Shown: in pieces, positions 27,748 to 37,600 of the stretch | How positions within the stretch are numbered: the stretch's first letter is position 1 | Layout: each line of letters starts with the position of its first letter | From: DATMNI01 sp963817515 | GTDB lineage: Bacteria; Acidobacteriota; Terriglobia; Bryobacterales; Bryobacteraceae | Length of the DNA: 64,000 bases | Assembly: GCA_963817515.1 (NCBI GenBank) | Contig: CAWFPJ010000023.1 | Location: 744,001 to 808,000 of the forward strand | Reading direction: 5' to 3' | Position numbers and translations under genes: made by a program | Notes under the pieces: generated by a model | Seen by the model: only the letters and a program-made list of their open reading frames with translations | Databases searched by the model: none | Told to the model about the DNA's origin: nothing

Positions 27748-28233
27748 TTACTTCTGCATCATGGCAACCGCACCGTCGCTCCTGCCGTCCAGGTGTACCA
27801 CCTGAGCGGACAACGGGGTTACCAGATTATTCTCTCTGGCCAGTTTGTCCAGCCGCGCCGGGCTCAGCAGCTCGGCTTCCTGCAGGTCCAGGTTGCGGCC
27901 CTCGGTCAAAAGGTGCCGCTCCTCCACGCGCAGCGCCTCCAATTTGTAGCCGGCAAGAGTAGTGGCCACCGTCGGGAAAAAGGCGCTCGTCAGCAGCACC
28001 AGCAGAACGCAGGCCGCGCCAATCGCGCTCCAGCAGGCGCCGCGCGCTTTCGGGTCGGCTTCCCGGACCAGGCGAAAGTTATCAATCTTCTTACAGTAGA
28101 AGAAGATGTCGTCATTCGGCAAGGCCCGCAGCAGAAACGGATCCCGCTCCGCCTGTACCCGTACGGGCCGGGCAGCGGCTTGTGGAATGATTTGCGTTCC
28201 TGTTCTGCGGAAAAATGTTGGCAGCGTCGCCAT
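27748..28233 (-). CDS. ftsL: FtsL-like cell division protein
   Basis: A 161-residue protein placed exactly where ftsL stands in dcw clusters, between rsmH and ftsI. It has a long polar N-terminus, one TM helix around residues 67-85 (WSAIGAACVLLVLLTSAFF), then a periplasmic heptad-like segment (LEALRVEERHLLTEGRNLDLQEAELLSPARLDKLARENNL) expected for an FtsL/DivIC coiled coil. FtsL is poorly conserved in sequence, so the call rests on topology and position. The N-terminal cytoplasmic part (about 65 residues) is longer than in E. coli FtsL. Confidence 0.82.
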   Translation of the reverse strand: MATLPTFFRRTGTQIIPQAAARPVRVQAERDPFLLRALPNDDIFFYCKKIDNFRLVREADPKARGACWSAIGAACVLLVLLTSAFFPTVATTLAGYKLEALRVEERHLLTEGRNLDLQEAELLSPARLDKLARENNLVTPLSAQVVHLDGRSDGAVAMMQK

Positions 28234-28253
28234 GGCTTTTCTTGATTCCCTCT

Positions 28254-29114
28254 CTAGTTCATTGCCAGCGCGCGCAGTTTGGCGCTGCGCGAAGCTGGGT
28301 TCTGGGCACTCTCTTGTTCGCTCGGCTGAAGCGGGTGTTTGGTCAGAACAGTCGCGCGCCCTTCCCGTCCCAACGCACGGAACTTTTCTTTGACTTGCCT
28401 GTCATCGAATGACATGAAACTGATCACCACCATTCGCCCGCCACTCAACAGCAGCTCGGGGCCGATCTCGAGCAGCCGATTCAATTCTCCGGGTTCATCG
28501 TTGACCGCCATTCGCAGCGCCTGAAATGTCTTCGTGGCGGGATGCAAACGTCCCGTCCTGGGCACGGCCCGCTCCACTACATCGGCCAGATGTAGTGTGC
28601 TCCGTATGGGCCGTGCTCGGACGATTGCTCTGGCTACCTTCCGCGCCCTCCTTTCGTCGCCGAACTGAAATATCAGATCGGCGAGTGTTTTTTCGTCGGT
28701 TTGATTGACAAGATCGGCCGCCGTCCCGCCCATGGATTGATCCATGCGCATGTCCAGCGGCCCATCCGCCATGAACGAAAAACCCCGCTCCGGCGCCGTG
28801 AGCTGATACCGGCTCACTCCCAGATCCGCCAGGAGCCCATCCACTTTCTCGTATCCCGCCTGCAGCACGGCATCGGCAAGCGTGCTGAACGGGCCGTAGT
28901 GGAAACAGATTCTTTGTGACCAGGCCTCTGTGTTGCGCCTCGCCATCTCGAGCGACTTGGCATCGCGGTCGCTCGCAATCACGTACCCCGTTGTCAGACG
29001 CTGCGCTATCAGCGCTGTATGTCCCCCAAGCCCCGCGGTGGCGTCCAGATAAATTCCTTCGGGGCGAATCGCCAGTAGCGAGATCGCTTCTTCCGGCATT
29101 ACGCTGACATGCAT
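28254..29114 (-). CDS. rsmH: 16S rRNA (cytosine1402-N4)-methyltransferase RsmH
   Basis: A 286-residue SAM-dependent methyltransferase (formerly MraW) that methylates C1402 in the ribosomal P site. It begins HVSVMPEEAISLLAI and shows the SAM motif YLDATAGLGGHTALI, a second motif DGLLADLGVSRYQL, RGFSFMADGPLDMRMDQ, and the C-terminal GGRMVVISFMSFDDRQVKEKF. The C-terminus carries the usual NPASRSAKLRAL. The ATG at 29114 is four bases from the mraZ stop. A second Met is at residue 6. Confidence 0.96.
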   Translation of the reverse strand: MHVSVMPEEAISLLAIRPEGIYLDATAGLGGHTALIAQRLTTGYVIASDRDAKSLEMARRNTEAWSQRICFHYGPFSTLADAVLQAGYEKVDGLLADLGVSRYQLTAPERGFSFMADGPLDMRMDQSMGGTAADLVNQTDEKTLADLIFQFGDERRARKVARAIVRARPIRSTLHLADVVERAVPRTGRLHPATKTFQALRMAVNDEPGELNRLLEIGPELLLSGGRMVVISFMSFDDRQVKEKFRALGREGRATVLTKHPLQPSEQESAQNPASRSAKLRALAMN

Positions 29115-29117
29115 AAC

Positions 29118-29558
29118 TCAGCATTTCATCCCCGCCGCCCGCAGCTTGGCCAGATCCTGCTCCGGCGTCTGCTTCGACTGCTCCTGCTTTTGCCTGAAGC
29201 TGTCTTCACTCAACACTTCCACGTGGCCGTTGCGCGCCCATAGCTTCAACGGCTGGTCTTCCAGTCCCAGTTGCTTCCGCAATTCCTGCGAAAAAAGTAT
29301 TCGCCCTTGCGCATCCGGTTCGGCTTCGGAGCCCAGCTCCGCTGCCACAAATGCCACATTCATGGCCGCCGCCGGATCGTCATGAAAGTCGTTCAGGAAG
29401 GCCTCAACCTCGCGCCATTTGTAAAGAGGATATACAGCCGCCGTTTTTCGGTCTAAACTCGTGACGTAAAGTTTTTGCTCCTGGAGGGCGCGAAAGTGAT
29501 TGTGGAAATCAACCGGCAGTTTCAGTCTGCCCTTGTCATCGAGGCGGCCCGAGTACAT
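29118..29558 (-). CDS. mraZ: Transcriptional regulator MraZ
   Basis: MraZ is an AbrB-fold DNA-binding protein that represses the dcw operon it heads. The ATG at 29558 gives 146 residues beginning MYSGRLDDKGRLKLPVDF, matching the usual start of the family; an upstream TTG at 29645 would add 29 residues without homologous character and is less likely. Two SpoVT-AbrB modules are visible, the second around ELGSEAEPDAQGRILFSQELRKQLGL. The C-terminus is somewhat longer and rich in Gln and Lys. The gene starts the 16.7-kb cluster ending with ftsZ. Confidence 0.92.
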   Translation of the reverse strand: MYSGRLDDKGRLKLPVDFHNHFRALQEQKLYVTSLDRKTAAVYPLYKWREVEAFLNDFHDDPAAAMNVAFVAAELGSEAEPDAQGRILFSQELRKQLGLEDQPLKLWARNGHVEVLSEDSFRQKQEQSKQTPEQDLAKLRAAGMKC

Positions 29559-29882
29559 ACCCCGGGGTAGTTCCCTGATGATCGGTGCTGGTGCCGTATT
29601 TTCGTCCACTTGATATCCACTGGGTATCCATTTTGGACCACCCAATACATAGTGTCACGTCTATATCGTGTTTTGCAAGAGAAATTGTTGAGGATCTTGC
29701 TGATGTAAAAGGGAGTTATGGGCTACACGATCCAGGTACAACCAGTTCGGCACTGATTGCGCAACACACTACATATAGACACTGGGGCGAAGAGAAGGAG
29801 AAACACCTAAACCTGGAGGGAAATCACAGTCTGGGGAGAAAACCGGGCGAGAGCGCTACCTGCACCCTCGCCCGGTGCACAA
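29559..29882. other. Intergenic region upstream of mraZ
   Basis: About 320 bases without a supported gene, between mraZ and the decayed end of the TIGR03437 gene, both on the minus strand. It holds a possible mraZ promoter at 29649-29678. I looked for the tandem TGGGN boxes known for MraZ binding: a single TGGGT occurs on each strand near 29613-29643, but there is no convincing 10-base spaced array. Nothing else stands out. Confidence 0.5.
29649..29678 (-). promoter_or_regulatory. Putative promoter of the dcw cluster (mraZ)
   Basis: On the minus strand TTGCAA (29673-29678) and CACTAT (29649-29654) are 18 bases apart, about 90 bases before the mraZ ATG. This is a fair sigma-70 match and the best seen in this gap. 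It also supports the shorter MraZ start, because the alternative TTG at 29645 would be at or before the transcription start. Confidence 0.35.
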
Positions 29883-32081
29883 CTACTGAATCGGTATCTT
29901 ACTGCCGTTGCTGAACTGAGTCGGGCTGCCGTCGACCGGGTTTATGGCAACGGAGAAAACGATATTGTTGCCGGTGGTCGCATCGGAGGGCACCGTGGAA
30001 GGTAACTTCGTATATGCCGATCTGAGTCGGTACCAGTCGCGCGGTGACCGGGTTCGCCCCGAAGTTGTTGACCCCGACGATTAACTGCCCCAGAACCAGT
30101 CGAATCGATTCCGGGTATCGGGATGGCGTTCGTGGCTACGCGGCGGAACTGTCGGACCCAGACCGGTAACATAAACGCGGATGATTTCTCCACGCCGCGC
30201 CGGGTTCTCCAGGCTTACAAACGAGCCGTCCGGACGGACCATGACCGCCCGGCGAACGCCATCCGACATCACCGTTTCGAAGATGCCCGGGCTGGCCGAT
30301 TGGATCGCCACGTTCACGGTTGCGGTGCCGCCGCCTACGTTCACAGTCACGGGAATGCTGCTGCCAGGGGTTACCTCGCAGGGCACCTGAACGATCACCT
30401 GCTCCCCGCCCGCGCTGTTCGAAACCCGGAGAATCGGAGCCTGAACACCGTTGAAGGTCACACTGTCGGGACCGAGCGTGGTCGGCAGTTGTCCGAACAG
30501 GCTCACCGGGTTGAGCGAACCTTGAACGCCCGGCGCCAGCCCCGACGCGGAAATCGTCGCCAGACTACAGGGGGACAGGGAGCCCTGCTTCAAGCCGGCC
30601 GCGTTGAAGAAGCTGTTGGCGGTCAAATTCGGCCCCGGCGGAATCACCGTGAGACTGAACGACTGGTTGAATCCGCTTGTACTGGCCGTCACCGTAACCG
30701 TGCCGGTCGTGCTTCCAGCGGTAACCGTCACCTGCGCTTTGCCCGTGCTATCCGTGTTGATCGTACTGGATGTCTGGCCCCCGATGTTACCGGGCCCGCT
30801 GATCGAGAAAGTAACCGGGATATTCGCAGGTGCACCATTATTGGTGCTTACCACCACCGCCAGCGGCTGCGCAAAGGTGGCGCCCGCGACGGCACTCTGG
30901 CTGTCGCCTGACAGTTTCTGGATAGCTGTCACACTCACGATAACCACCACGTTGACGTTGAAGGTAGTGAAGATGTTGCTGTTCGCGCCGGCCAGAGCCG
31001 CCCTGATGGTGACCGGGCCCGAAGTAGTAGTAGACAGCCCTACATTCGTGGACGCCAGGCCCTGCCCGTCCGTCGTAGACGTTGCCGGATTCACCGTCGC
31101 CGCGCCGGCGGGACTGACTGTCCAGGTTACGGGGACACCGGCTATGGCGGCAACGCCGCTGGCATCAGCCACCCGTACCGTCAATGGGCCGCTCAGAGTC
31201 CGTCCAGGGTTGGCGCTCTGCCCATTGCCGGCGCTGATGGTGATCGAACCCGGCACGGCGGCCGTAGTCGAGATGGGGATGATGAAAGATTGGAAATATC
31301 CGATGGCCGCGGTTGTGCCGCTGTACGGTGTGGCATCCTCACCGCCCACCAGTACGGTGACGCTTCCGTTGCCTGCGATTCCACCGAAGACCGGAGTGCA
31401 GTTGGCATCTCCGTTGGCGTCCGTGAGAACCGAACCGGTGTCCGCGCCCGGACCAGTCTGGCAAACCGCGGTGGCGCCGGTAGTGGGATCGTTGTTGTTC
31501 AACAGCCGCACCGAGGCTCCCTGGACTGGTGCGCCCGACGCATCCACATGGACCTTGACTGGAGATGTGCCCGCGGCGCCGGCCGTGCCTGTCAGCGTGA
31601 TGCCTTGCAATGGAGCGACTACGAAAGCCTCGACAAATTGAATTAAGTGATTGGTCGCGCCGGTTAAGGCCTGTGTTTCGGTGAAGGTTGCCGAGGCGTT
31701 GTCTGCCTGGGCTACCACTGTAGTTTGCAGATACCCTTGGAGAGCAGAACCAGCTAATGATGCCTGACTTATCGTGTTGCTGGCAATGCCATTGGCATCG
31801 GTTTGGGTAGTCGCACCGGAATTGAGGGTGGATAGCTGACCCAAACTCAATGTGACACTCCAGTTCACAGTCTTGTTTGCGATTGGATGGCCGTTGGCGT
31901 CCGTCACCTTGACGACCATCGGCAGAAAGGTTTGGAACTGAGTATTAAAAAGACAGGTCAGGCAGACGATCTGTCCGTTGCCGGATACGATAGTGAGGTT
32001 CGCTGCAGTCTGCCCCGATGCCGCAGGAACGCAAATCATGCCAATGAATGCCGCTAAAAAGGTTAATCGAAGTCTGTCCAA
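29883..32081 (-). CDS. Secreted Ig-like protein with C-terminal TIGR03437 domain, 3' end frameshifted
   Basis: A secreted protein of ~730 residues. The TTG at 32081 is used because GAGGAGG lies six bases upstream. A signal peptide (LTFLAAFIGMICVPAASGQ) is followed by several bacterial Ig-like (Big-1 type) modules with DANGHPIANKTVNWSV, TDGQGLASTNVGLS and STGKAQVTVTAGS, then a TIGR03437 domain from NSFFNAAGLKQGSLSPCSLA. The intact frame ends at 30081 after YVTGLGPTVPP. The rest of the domain is found in other frames (VATNAIPIPGIDS; LVLGQLIVGVNNFGANPVTA; TTGNNIVFSVAINPVDG), ending in TAG at 29883-29885. The three breaks, near 30140, 30100 and 29996, cancel in length. Either the gene is decaying at its 3' end or the sequence is poor there. 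Such proteins are probably cell-surface or secreted adhesins. Confidence 0.72.
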
Positions 32082-32146
32082 GGACTACCTCCTCGTTCAA
32101 TGTATGAACATGGTTGGATTCGGATGGACGCGGTGAGATCTTAAGT

Positions 32147-32175
32147 TTATCACTGATCCGCGAACCTGTATTCAA
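32147..32175 (-). promoter_or_regulatory. Putative promoter of the Ig-like protein gene
   Basis: Minus-strand TTGAAT (32170-32175) and TGATAA (32147-32152) are separated by 17 bases. The -35 overlaps the T tract of the preceding terminator. It would give a ~60-base leader to the TTG at 32081. Confidence 0.35.
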
Positions 32176-32204
32176 AAAAAAAAGGGGGAGCCGAAGCTCC
32201 CCCT
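32174..32204 (-). terminator. Rho-independent terminator
   Basis: A perfect 9-bp stem AGGGGGAGC/GCTCCCCCT with loop CGAA (32183-32204) is followed on the minus strand by ten T (32174-32183). It stands 20 bases after the stop of the secreted-protein gene at 32224. Confidence 0.93.
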
Positions 32205-32223
32205 AAGAAACTACTGTTTCGTT

Positions 32224-34221
32224 TTAGTGGCTGTCGCTTTCGCCGCCACCGCAGTTGATGTCACCTACGCCGCAACCAGAAGAGGAAGCGTTGCGAACGT
32301 TGTTGTTTTGGCTTGGCGGATCGGGGATAACCAATGCCAGGTAGCCCATGGCCAGATTGCGCGCACCAAGATCGCTGATGAACGCAAACCCGTGAGCATA
32401 CTGGAAGGTGCAAACCGCGATCATGTAGCCCTGGAAGCCGGCGACCGTCGTCGACGCCAGTGCAGTATACACTGTGCCGCTGGCGATGCTCGGGGTAGTC
32501 GTGGGCGGCGGAGAGCTTGCGCCGGAGTACCAGTTCAAGGTGCAGGCGCCGGCCTGGGGACCAGTGCCGAACGGATCTGTCGATGTATTCGCAATCGCGA
32601 TACCAGTATCGAAGCCGGACTGGTTCGTGATGAACGGATACAACAGAATCGTCCTACAAACGTTGATGGCAATTATGCTCTTCGGCGCATTCGGATCTGC
32701 GATGAATCGCGGAATGGGAGCCGAAGCAGAAGCTGCCGCAGCGGCGCTGGACGTAAACGGTCCGGGCGGCGTTGGGGCGAAGCTCAGGTTGACCGTCCCG
32801 CTACCCGGAGGCGGCAAATTCTGGGCCACGTTGGCCACGTAGGTCGCGTACACACCGAAGTTGAGAGTGTCTATGGAGGACGGGCTCGTGTTCAAGACTT
32901 CCCATACCGCTGTTCCCGAGCCGTTAACCAGCGCAATCTCGGCAATCGCTACGCCGCCCGAGGCATTGTCCGTACCAGTCACCCCGGGGAAGAATCCAGC
33001 GCCGGCGTTACCATCGGCTCCGGTTTCGCTCGATATCAGCGCAGCGTATGGTGTCGTAGAGGTGTTCCCAGCGTTGCCGCCAGGAGGAACGGGAGCCACA
33101 ACGTTCGTGACGTTGTTGAGAACGTTCCAGACCGAAACGAAGATGCGCACACCTGTCGGCACGTTGTTGAAGGTGGCCTTTAAGCGGGTGCCGAAGTCTG
33201 CCAAGCCTGCCGTGCCGCCATTCACAGGCAGAACGAAGTTGGATTCCGAGTTGTAGATCGAACCCGGAACATTCTGGTTGCCTGGGGCGGTAGGAGTCGG
33301 GATGCCCTGGCCGGCAAATTGTGCGTTGGTCTGCGCCACGATGCGAGTCTTGAACGCCGTACCGAAAAGCTCGGTGAAGCTGAGAGTGGAAACCGAAACC
33401 TTGGTACTGCTCACGCACTGTTGCCGGTTGGTCGAGCCGCTTACTTTGGTCGCCAGGCCGCTCTGAACGAAGCCCACGGTTGGGGTCGGATTCGTAATAG
33501 GCAATGCGGCCGAGTTGCTGACCGCGATGGAAGCCACGACGGGTGTTGCACCAGCCGCGGAACCTCCGCCCAAAGCAGTGGCATTAGCGCGAATGTTGGT
33601 GAAACGGAAGACGCGCGAAGAGCCGGTTGACACCGGAGGCAGGACCGGTACGCCAAAGAATGTAACGGAATTACCGCCGACGATGCCCTGGAAAACGTTC
33701 TTTCCGGCGGCCGGAGCAGGGCAAGTCACGTTCGGAGCAGGCGTCGGTCCGCAACTGACATCTGTGGCAACCGGTACACCGCCAATGTTCGTTGCGAATT
33801 CAGCGCAGCCCAAAGTCGGCGTCGCGCACACGTTCTGGCCTGCGCTCGGACCGAAACCCGGAACCACACCAGTAAGCCCCGAACCCGGTTCATCGATCAA
33901 CAGCAGCGCTTCGGATTGGGTCGAACTGTTGCCCGTACCCGAGGACGACAACAGCCGGCTGGTTACCGCCGTGTTTAGGAAAATCGTGATATTGACGGTC
34001 GGAATCTGGGTACCCGTCACTACCGGGGAGCCGCCCGTGCAGGTGATTGTGATATCACCTGTTTGCTCCGTGTAACCTTCTGAGCGGAGCTGGGGCGTAG
34101 CCGACACGTTCGTGCTGCACGTTAATTGTTGGTTGCCAGAACCAATTACCTGCGCGCCGGCCAACCCTGCAAACAGGGCTAGGACAGCTAACGCAGTAAT
34201 CCATCTGCGAAAATCTACCAT
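32224..34221 (-). CDS. Large secreted protein of unknown function
   Basis: A 665-residue protein from the ATG at 34221, with AAGGAG seven bases upstream. The open frame runs 24 codons further up without a ribosome site. The signal peptide is WITALAVLALFAGLAGA. I do not recognise a named domain. The N-terminal half is rich in Thr, Gly and Asn with beta-strand periodicity and scattered Cys. The last ~130 residues look like a separate module (CRTILLYPFITNQSGFDTGI, QGYMIAVCTFQYAHGFAFIS, NLAMGYLALVIP), of a type I associate with extracellular acidobacterial proteins. The tail is Asn/Gly/Ser-rich with paired Cys and ends SDSH. It has its own strong promoter, a long leader and a terminator, so it is a single-gene unit. 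Confidence 0.78.
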   Translation of the reverse strand: MVDFRRWITALAVLALFAGLAGAQVIGSGNQQLTCSTNVSATPQLRSEGYTEQTGDITITCTGGSPVVTGTQIPTVNITIFLNTAVTSRLLSSSGTGNSSTQSEALLLIDEPGSGLTGVVPGFGPSAGQNVCATPTLGCAEFATNIGGVPVATDVSCGPTPAPNVTCPAPAAGKNVFQGIVGGNSVTFFGVPVLPPVSTGSSRVFRFTNIRANATALGGGSAAGATPVVASIAVSNSAALPITNPTPTVGFVQSGLATKVSGSTNRQQCVSSTKVSVSTLSFTELFGTAFKTRIVAQTNAQFAGQGIPTPTAPGNQNVPGSIYNSESNFVLPVNGGTAGLADFGTRLKATFNNVPTGVRIFVSVWNVLNNVTNVVAPVPPGGNAGNTSTTPYAALISSETGADGNAGAGFFPGVTGTDNASGGVAIAEIALVNGSGTAVWEVLNTSPSSIDTLNFGVYATYVANVAQNLPPPGSGTVNLSFAPTPPGPFTSSAAAAASASAPIPRFIADPNAPKSIIAINVCRTILLYPFITNQSGFDTGIAIANTSTDPFGTGPQAGACTLNWYSGASSPPPTTTPSIASGTVYTALASTTVAGFQGYMIAVCTFQYAHGFAFISDLGARNLAMGYLALVIPDPPSQNNNVRNASSSGCGVGDINCGGGESDSH

Positions 34222-34481
34222 TCTGCTTCTCCTTGTGAATTTCAAATTGAATCGGTCGAAGTTCTCTTTCAACCTGAGCCTCAATAAAATCAAGTCTCAA
34301 ACACCGTTTCAGCCAACCTAGGGAACTTCTCCGTGTCGGGCGGAGAGTCAAACTCCGAAAGCCTGTCGCCGGGCATCGGGCCTAACTGAAGTCTTAACCT
34401 GTGGCACATGTTCTTTGTTTTGATATCTTCTGTGCTCACAGGGCAAAAGGACAAAATTGCACACTAAAACCTGACGCGGTA
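34222..34481 (-). other. Long 5' leader of the secreted-protein gene
   Basis: With transcription starting near 34481, the mRNA would have about 260 untranslated bases. The section 34322-34400 is GC-rich and can fold: for example CTCCG-CCCGACA-CGGAG near 34330-34346, and several C/G blocks (GGCCCGATGCCCGG) that can pair. I could not match it to a known riboswitch; the c-di-GMP-I core sequences are not present. The rest of the gap up to 34648, behind the promoter, holds nothing I can support. Confidence 0.4.
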
Positions 34482-34487
34482 AAGCTA

Positions 34488-34516
34488 TTCATAACTGATT
34501 GCAAGCCCGGTGTCAA
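34488..34516 (-). promoter_or_regulatory. Strong sigma-70-like promoter of the secreted-protein gene
   Basis: Minus-strand TTGACA (34511-34516), a 17-base spacer, and TATGAA (34488-34493). The -35 is a perfect consensus. It is the best promoter match in the window and lies about 265 bases before the ATG at 34221. Confidence 0.6.
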
Positions 34517-34648
34517 GAGAATTCCTCCTAATCACTGTGCATTGCGTAGCCGCCAGCGCTAATCTGATCGCTCTCGAGGCTGGCACGATTTAATCACGTC
34601 CAATCCCTGGAGTCAATACTTTAACACTGAATGATCTCATTTTTTGGT

Positions 34649-37600
34649 TTACTGGATCGCCACGCGCACTGAATTGCTCATTTGACCGGCTGACTGATCC
34701 CCCTGTTTGAGGGTAAGGGATAAACCCAGGCCAGGCGGAGTAGAAGCTGGGATGATTACGTTCACCTGATATAACCCAATAAATCCCGGAGCCAGCCCGG
34801 CAAAAGCCGCCGGCAATTCCGTGCCATTCAACACCACAGTGACGGAGGCCGCCGCCACCGAAAACTGTCCGCTCTTCAATACCGCTCCCAGCCCGGTCGC
34901 ATAGATTACCAGGGTGTTGCCGCGTGCCAGCGGGTTGGATGGCCCATTGAGGCTGTTGTCCTGGTTGACCAGAGCGCCGACGACGGCGCCCGTGACCGGG
35001 TTCCCCACCAGGAAAATCTGAGGCGCCACCACCGAAACCGTCACCTGCTGCTGCGCCGAACCGTAAGCCGACTGAATGTGCAGCGTATGCACACCGGGCG
35101 CAGCGGCCAGGGGAACTTCGGCGTTGACCTGAAACGGCGAGACGTAGAGCAGCCTGACTGCGATTCCGTCCATATCCACGCTGGTCGGAGCCCCCGTACC
35201 CGTCAGCCCTTCGCCGAAGATTGCCATGATGCCGCCGGGCGCGATTCCCGCCGTGAAAGTCGCCGCATTCACCACGGCGCTGGCGGCGAAGCTGATATCC
35301 TGCGGCGCAATCGCCAGGGCGAGCTTTGGCCGCGACGCCTTGTAGACGCTGGGGGCGCTGCCCGAAATGTCGATCATGGATCCGCCGGGCCCCAGGTCCG
35401 AGACAAATGCCTGGAAGGGCTGCGGATTTCCGGAAAGGCCGACGCTGATCTGGTAGACCGGCTGGCTGCCGTCGCAGGCTACGATGCGGGAGACCAGCGC
35501 GCCATTGACTGGCGCGTTTCCCACCGAATCCACCGCGTCCAGCAATTGAATCGGATTGGCGCATGCGCCGGCGCCCGAACTCACCGCGGTTGCGAGGTTG
35601 CTCATCAGGCTGGCCGGCTGCGAGAGCGCCGCCACCAGGAACCGCGTCGCCAGGGGAGTGCGCAAAACCAACCGGACCGCGGCCCGCAGATCGGCCTTCC
35701 AGATTCCCTGGGCCGCACCCGGTCCGCCGGAACTGAATCCGTTTAGATAGTCGTTGAGGCTGGTTCGCGCGAATAACGGATTGGGGTCCTGAATTACAAT
35801 CGACCCGTCAGCTGCCACCCCGGTTGCCACCACGAAGTGGCCGCCCTGGACCGTTCCGTTCAGGGAAAGCCCCAGCGAAAGCAACACCGGCCAGCCTTGC
35901 GCCACCAGATCCGCGATGGCAGCCGGAGTGGGGGTCTCGATGGAGATATCCATTCCGCCTGTAAATTCCGCAGCCCGCCAGAGATTCACGATCTGCTCGC
36001 CGGGTTTCGACGGCGAGGCACTGTTCGAAACGAAGCCATCGCAATTCTGTTTGCCGTTGGCGTCAAGTAAACAATAGGCTTTCAGGAAGGCGTTGAGCGT
36101 CACCGGGTCGGCCGTGCCGTTCGGAGACGGCACCTCGCCGCGGTTCTGGTGGTACTGCAAAATGGACGCCACCGCGGTCAGCAGCGCGCCTTTCTGTCCG
36201 ATGGTGGCGGTGCCATTACCCAGCGGGACGTCCCCTGCCTCTTGCAGTTTGGGGAAGTTGGTGAGGCCTGAAGCCGCCGACCGCAATCCAAACGTCACGC
36301 CGGTCTGCGCAATGGAAGGCGCGGTCACGTTCACCAGCGTGATACCTTGCGCCGCCGGAAGACGGACAAAGGTTTCCGCCTGGCCGTTGCCATCCGTCAG
36401 GGCACTGGGCGCTGTAACCTGCGCTCCGGGCGATGCCTGGAATACCACCCGCGCTCCCACCACCGGGTCACCCGAGGCGTCCTGCAAAGCCACGCGCAAG
36501 GAAAGCGGCGCCAGCGCCCCGGGTGCGCCAGTCTGGTTGTCGCCCTGAACCTTGGTAATCGGAAGCCGGTTATCCGCAAAACCCTTCACCGTCAGGCTGC
36601 CATCGGCAGTGGTGGCTCCGGTCGAATCCGCGGCATGAATTGCCACCGTCCCGCTTTTCGATGTCAGCGGGAAGAACATGTCCCAGCTGTATGCGCCGGT
36701 GGCCGTGTTCACAATGAAATCGGGCTGACCCGAAATGGACACGCGAATCGTGCTGTTACCCGGGAACCCCACTACCGCCAGCCGCGCGCTGGCGCCGGCC
36801 GCCAGGGATGCCGGCGAAACAATCACACTGGGACTCTTGGGAACCGCGTGCTCCACCGCCGCCGCATCGCCTGAAGAATAGGTGATGTTGCCGCCTTCGA
36901 AGTTTTGCTGGTGCAGGCCTCCGGTGACGATCTCGTCGCTGACCGGCATGCCAAAGGCGCCGGCGGCCGCCGCCCAGGGCGTTATATCGTGCCAGAATCA
37001 GACCGCTCACGAAGTAAGCCTGTCCAGTGCGCGGCCCCACCGTGGCTCCGTAAATTGCGCCATTGGCGAAACTCTGGGTCACCCCCGAGTTGGCGCCGAA
37101 AGTGGCGAAACTTGCCTCATCGGCAACCGGTGCTCCCGCCGTACCCTTTTCATAGGCCAGCAGGGCCCATTTCGAAAGGATCACCCCTTCTACCAGGCGA
37201 ACCGGACTGCCCGCCAGCGCCGCGCTGTTTTCGAATAGCTGCGTGCCGCCCGGCGTCTGGTCTGAAATCGGATATCCCAACGCGCCCGCGGGACCGCCCA
37301 GCCCCAGGTACGCGGCCAGCACCGGTCCGCTCAAGACATATGCCGTCCCCAGCCGGTCCGATTGGGCAAGCAGGTAAGTGACCGGTGGCGTGCTGGACGA
37401 TTGCACGGTTTGTACGTAGCCGTTCCCCGACCGTACCGCCGGGCTCGCCACCGGCGCCTGCACCGGGATCTGGTTGCGCGTGAGCGCCGACTGGAACGCC
37501 TGCTGAACCGGCATTGGCGCTCCCTCTCCAATCTGGCAGCATGGCGCAATCACGTTGATAATCAGCTTCGGGCTGGACACGCCCTCGCTCGACGCCATCA

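Noticed and set aside
29600..29660. MraZ operator boxes upstream of mraZ
   Set aside because: TGGGT occurs singly on each strand; the regular tandem spacing known for MraZ sites is not seen.
34322..34400. Possible c-di-GMP riboswitch in the leader of the secreted protein gene
   Set aside because: Folding potential is present, but the conserved core sequences of the class are not, so I kept it only as an unnamed structured leader.
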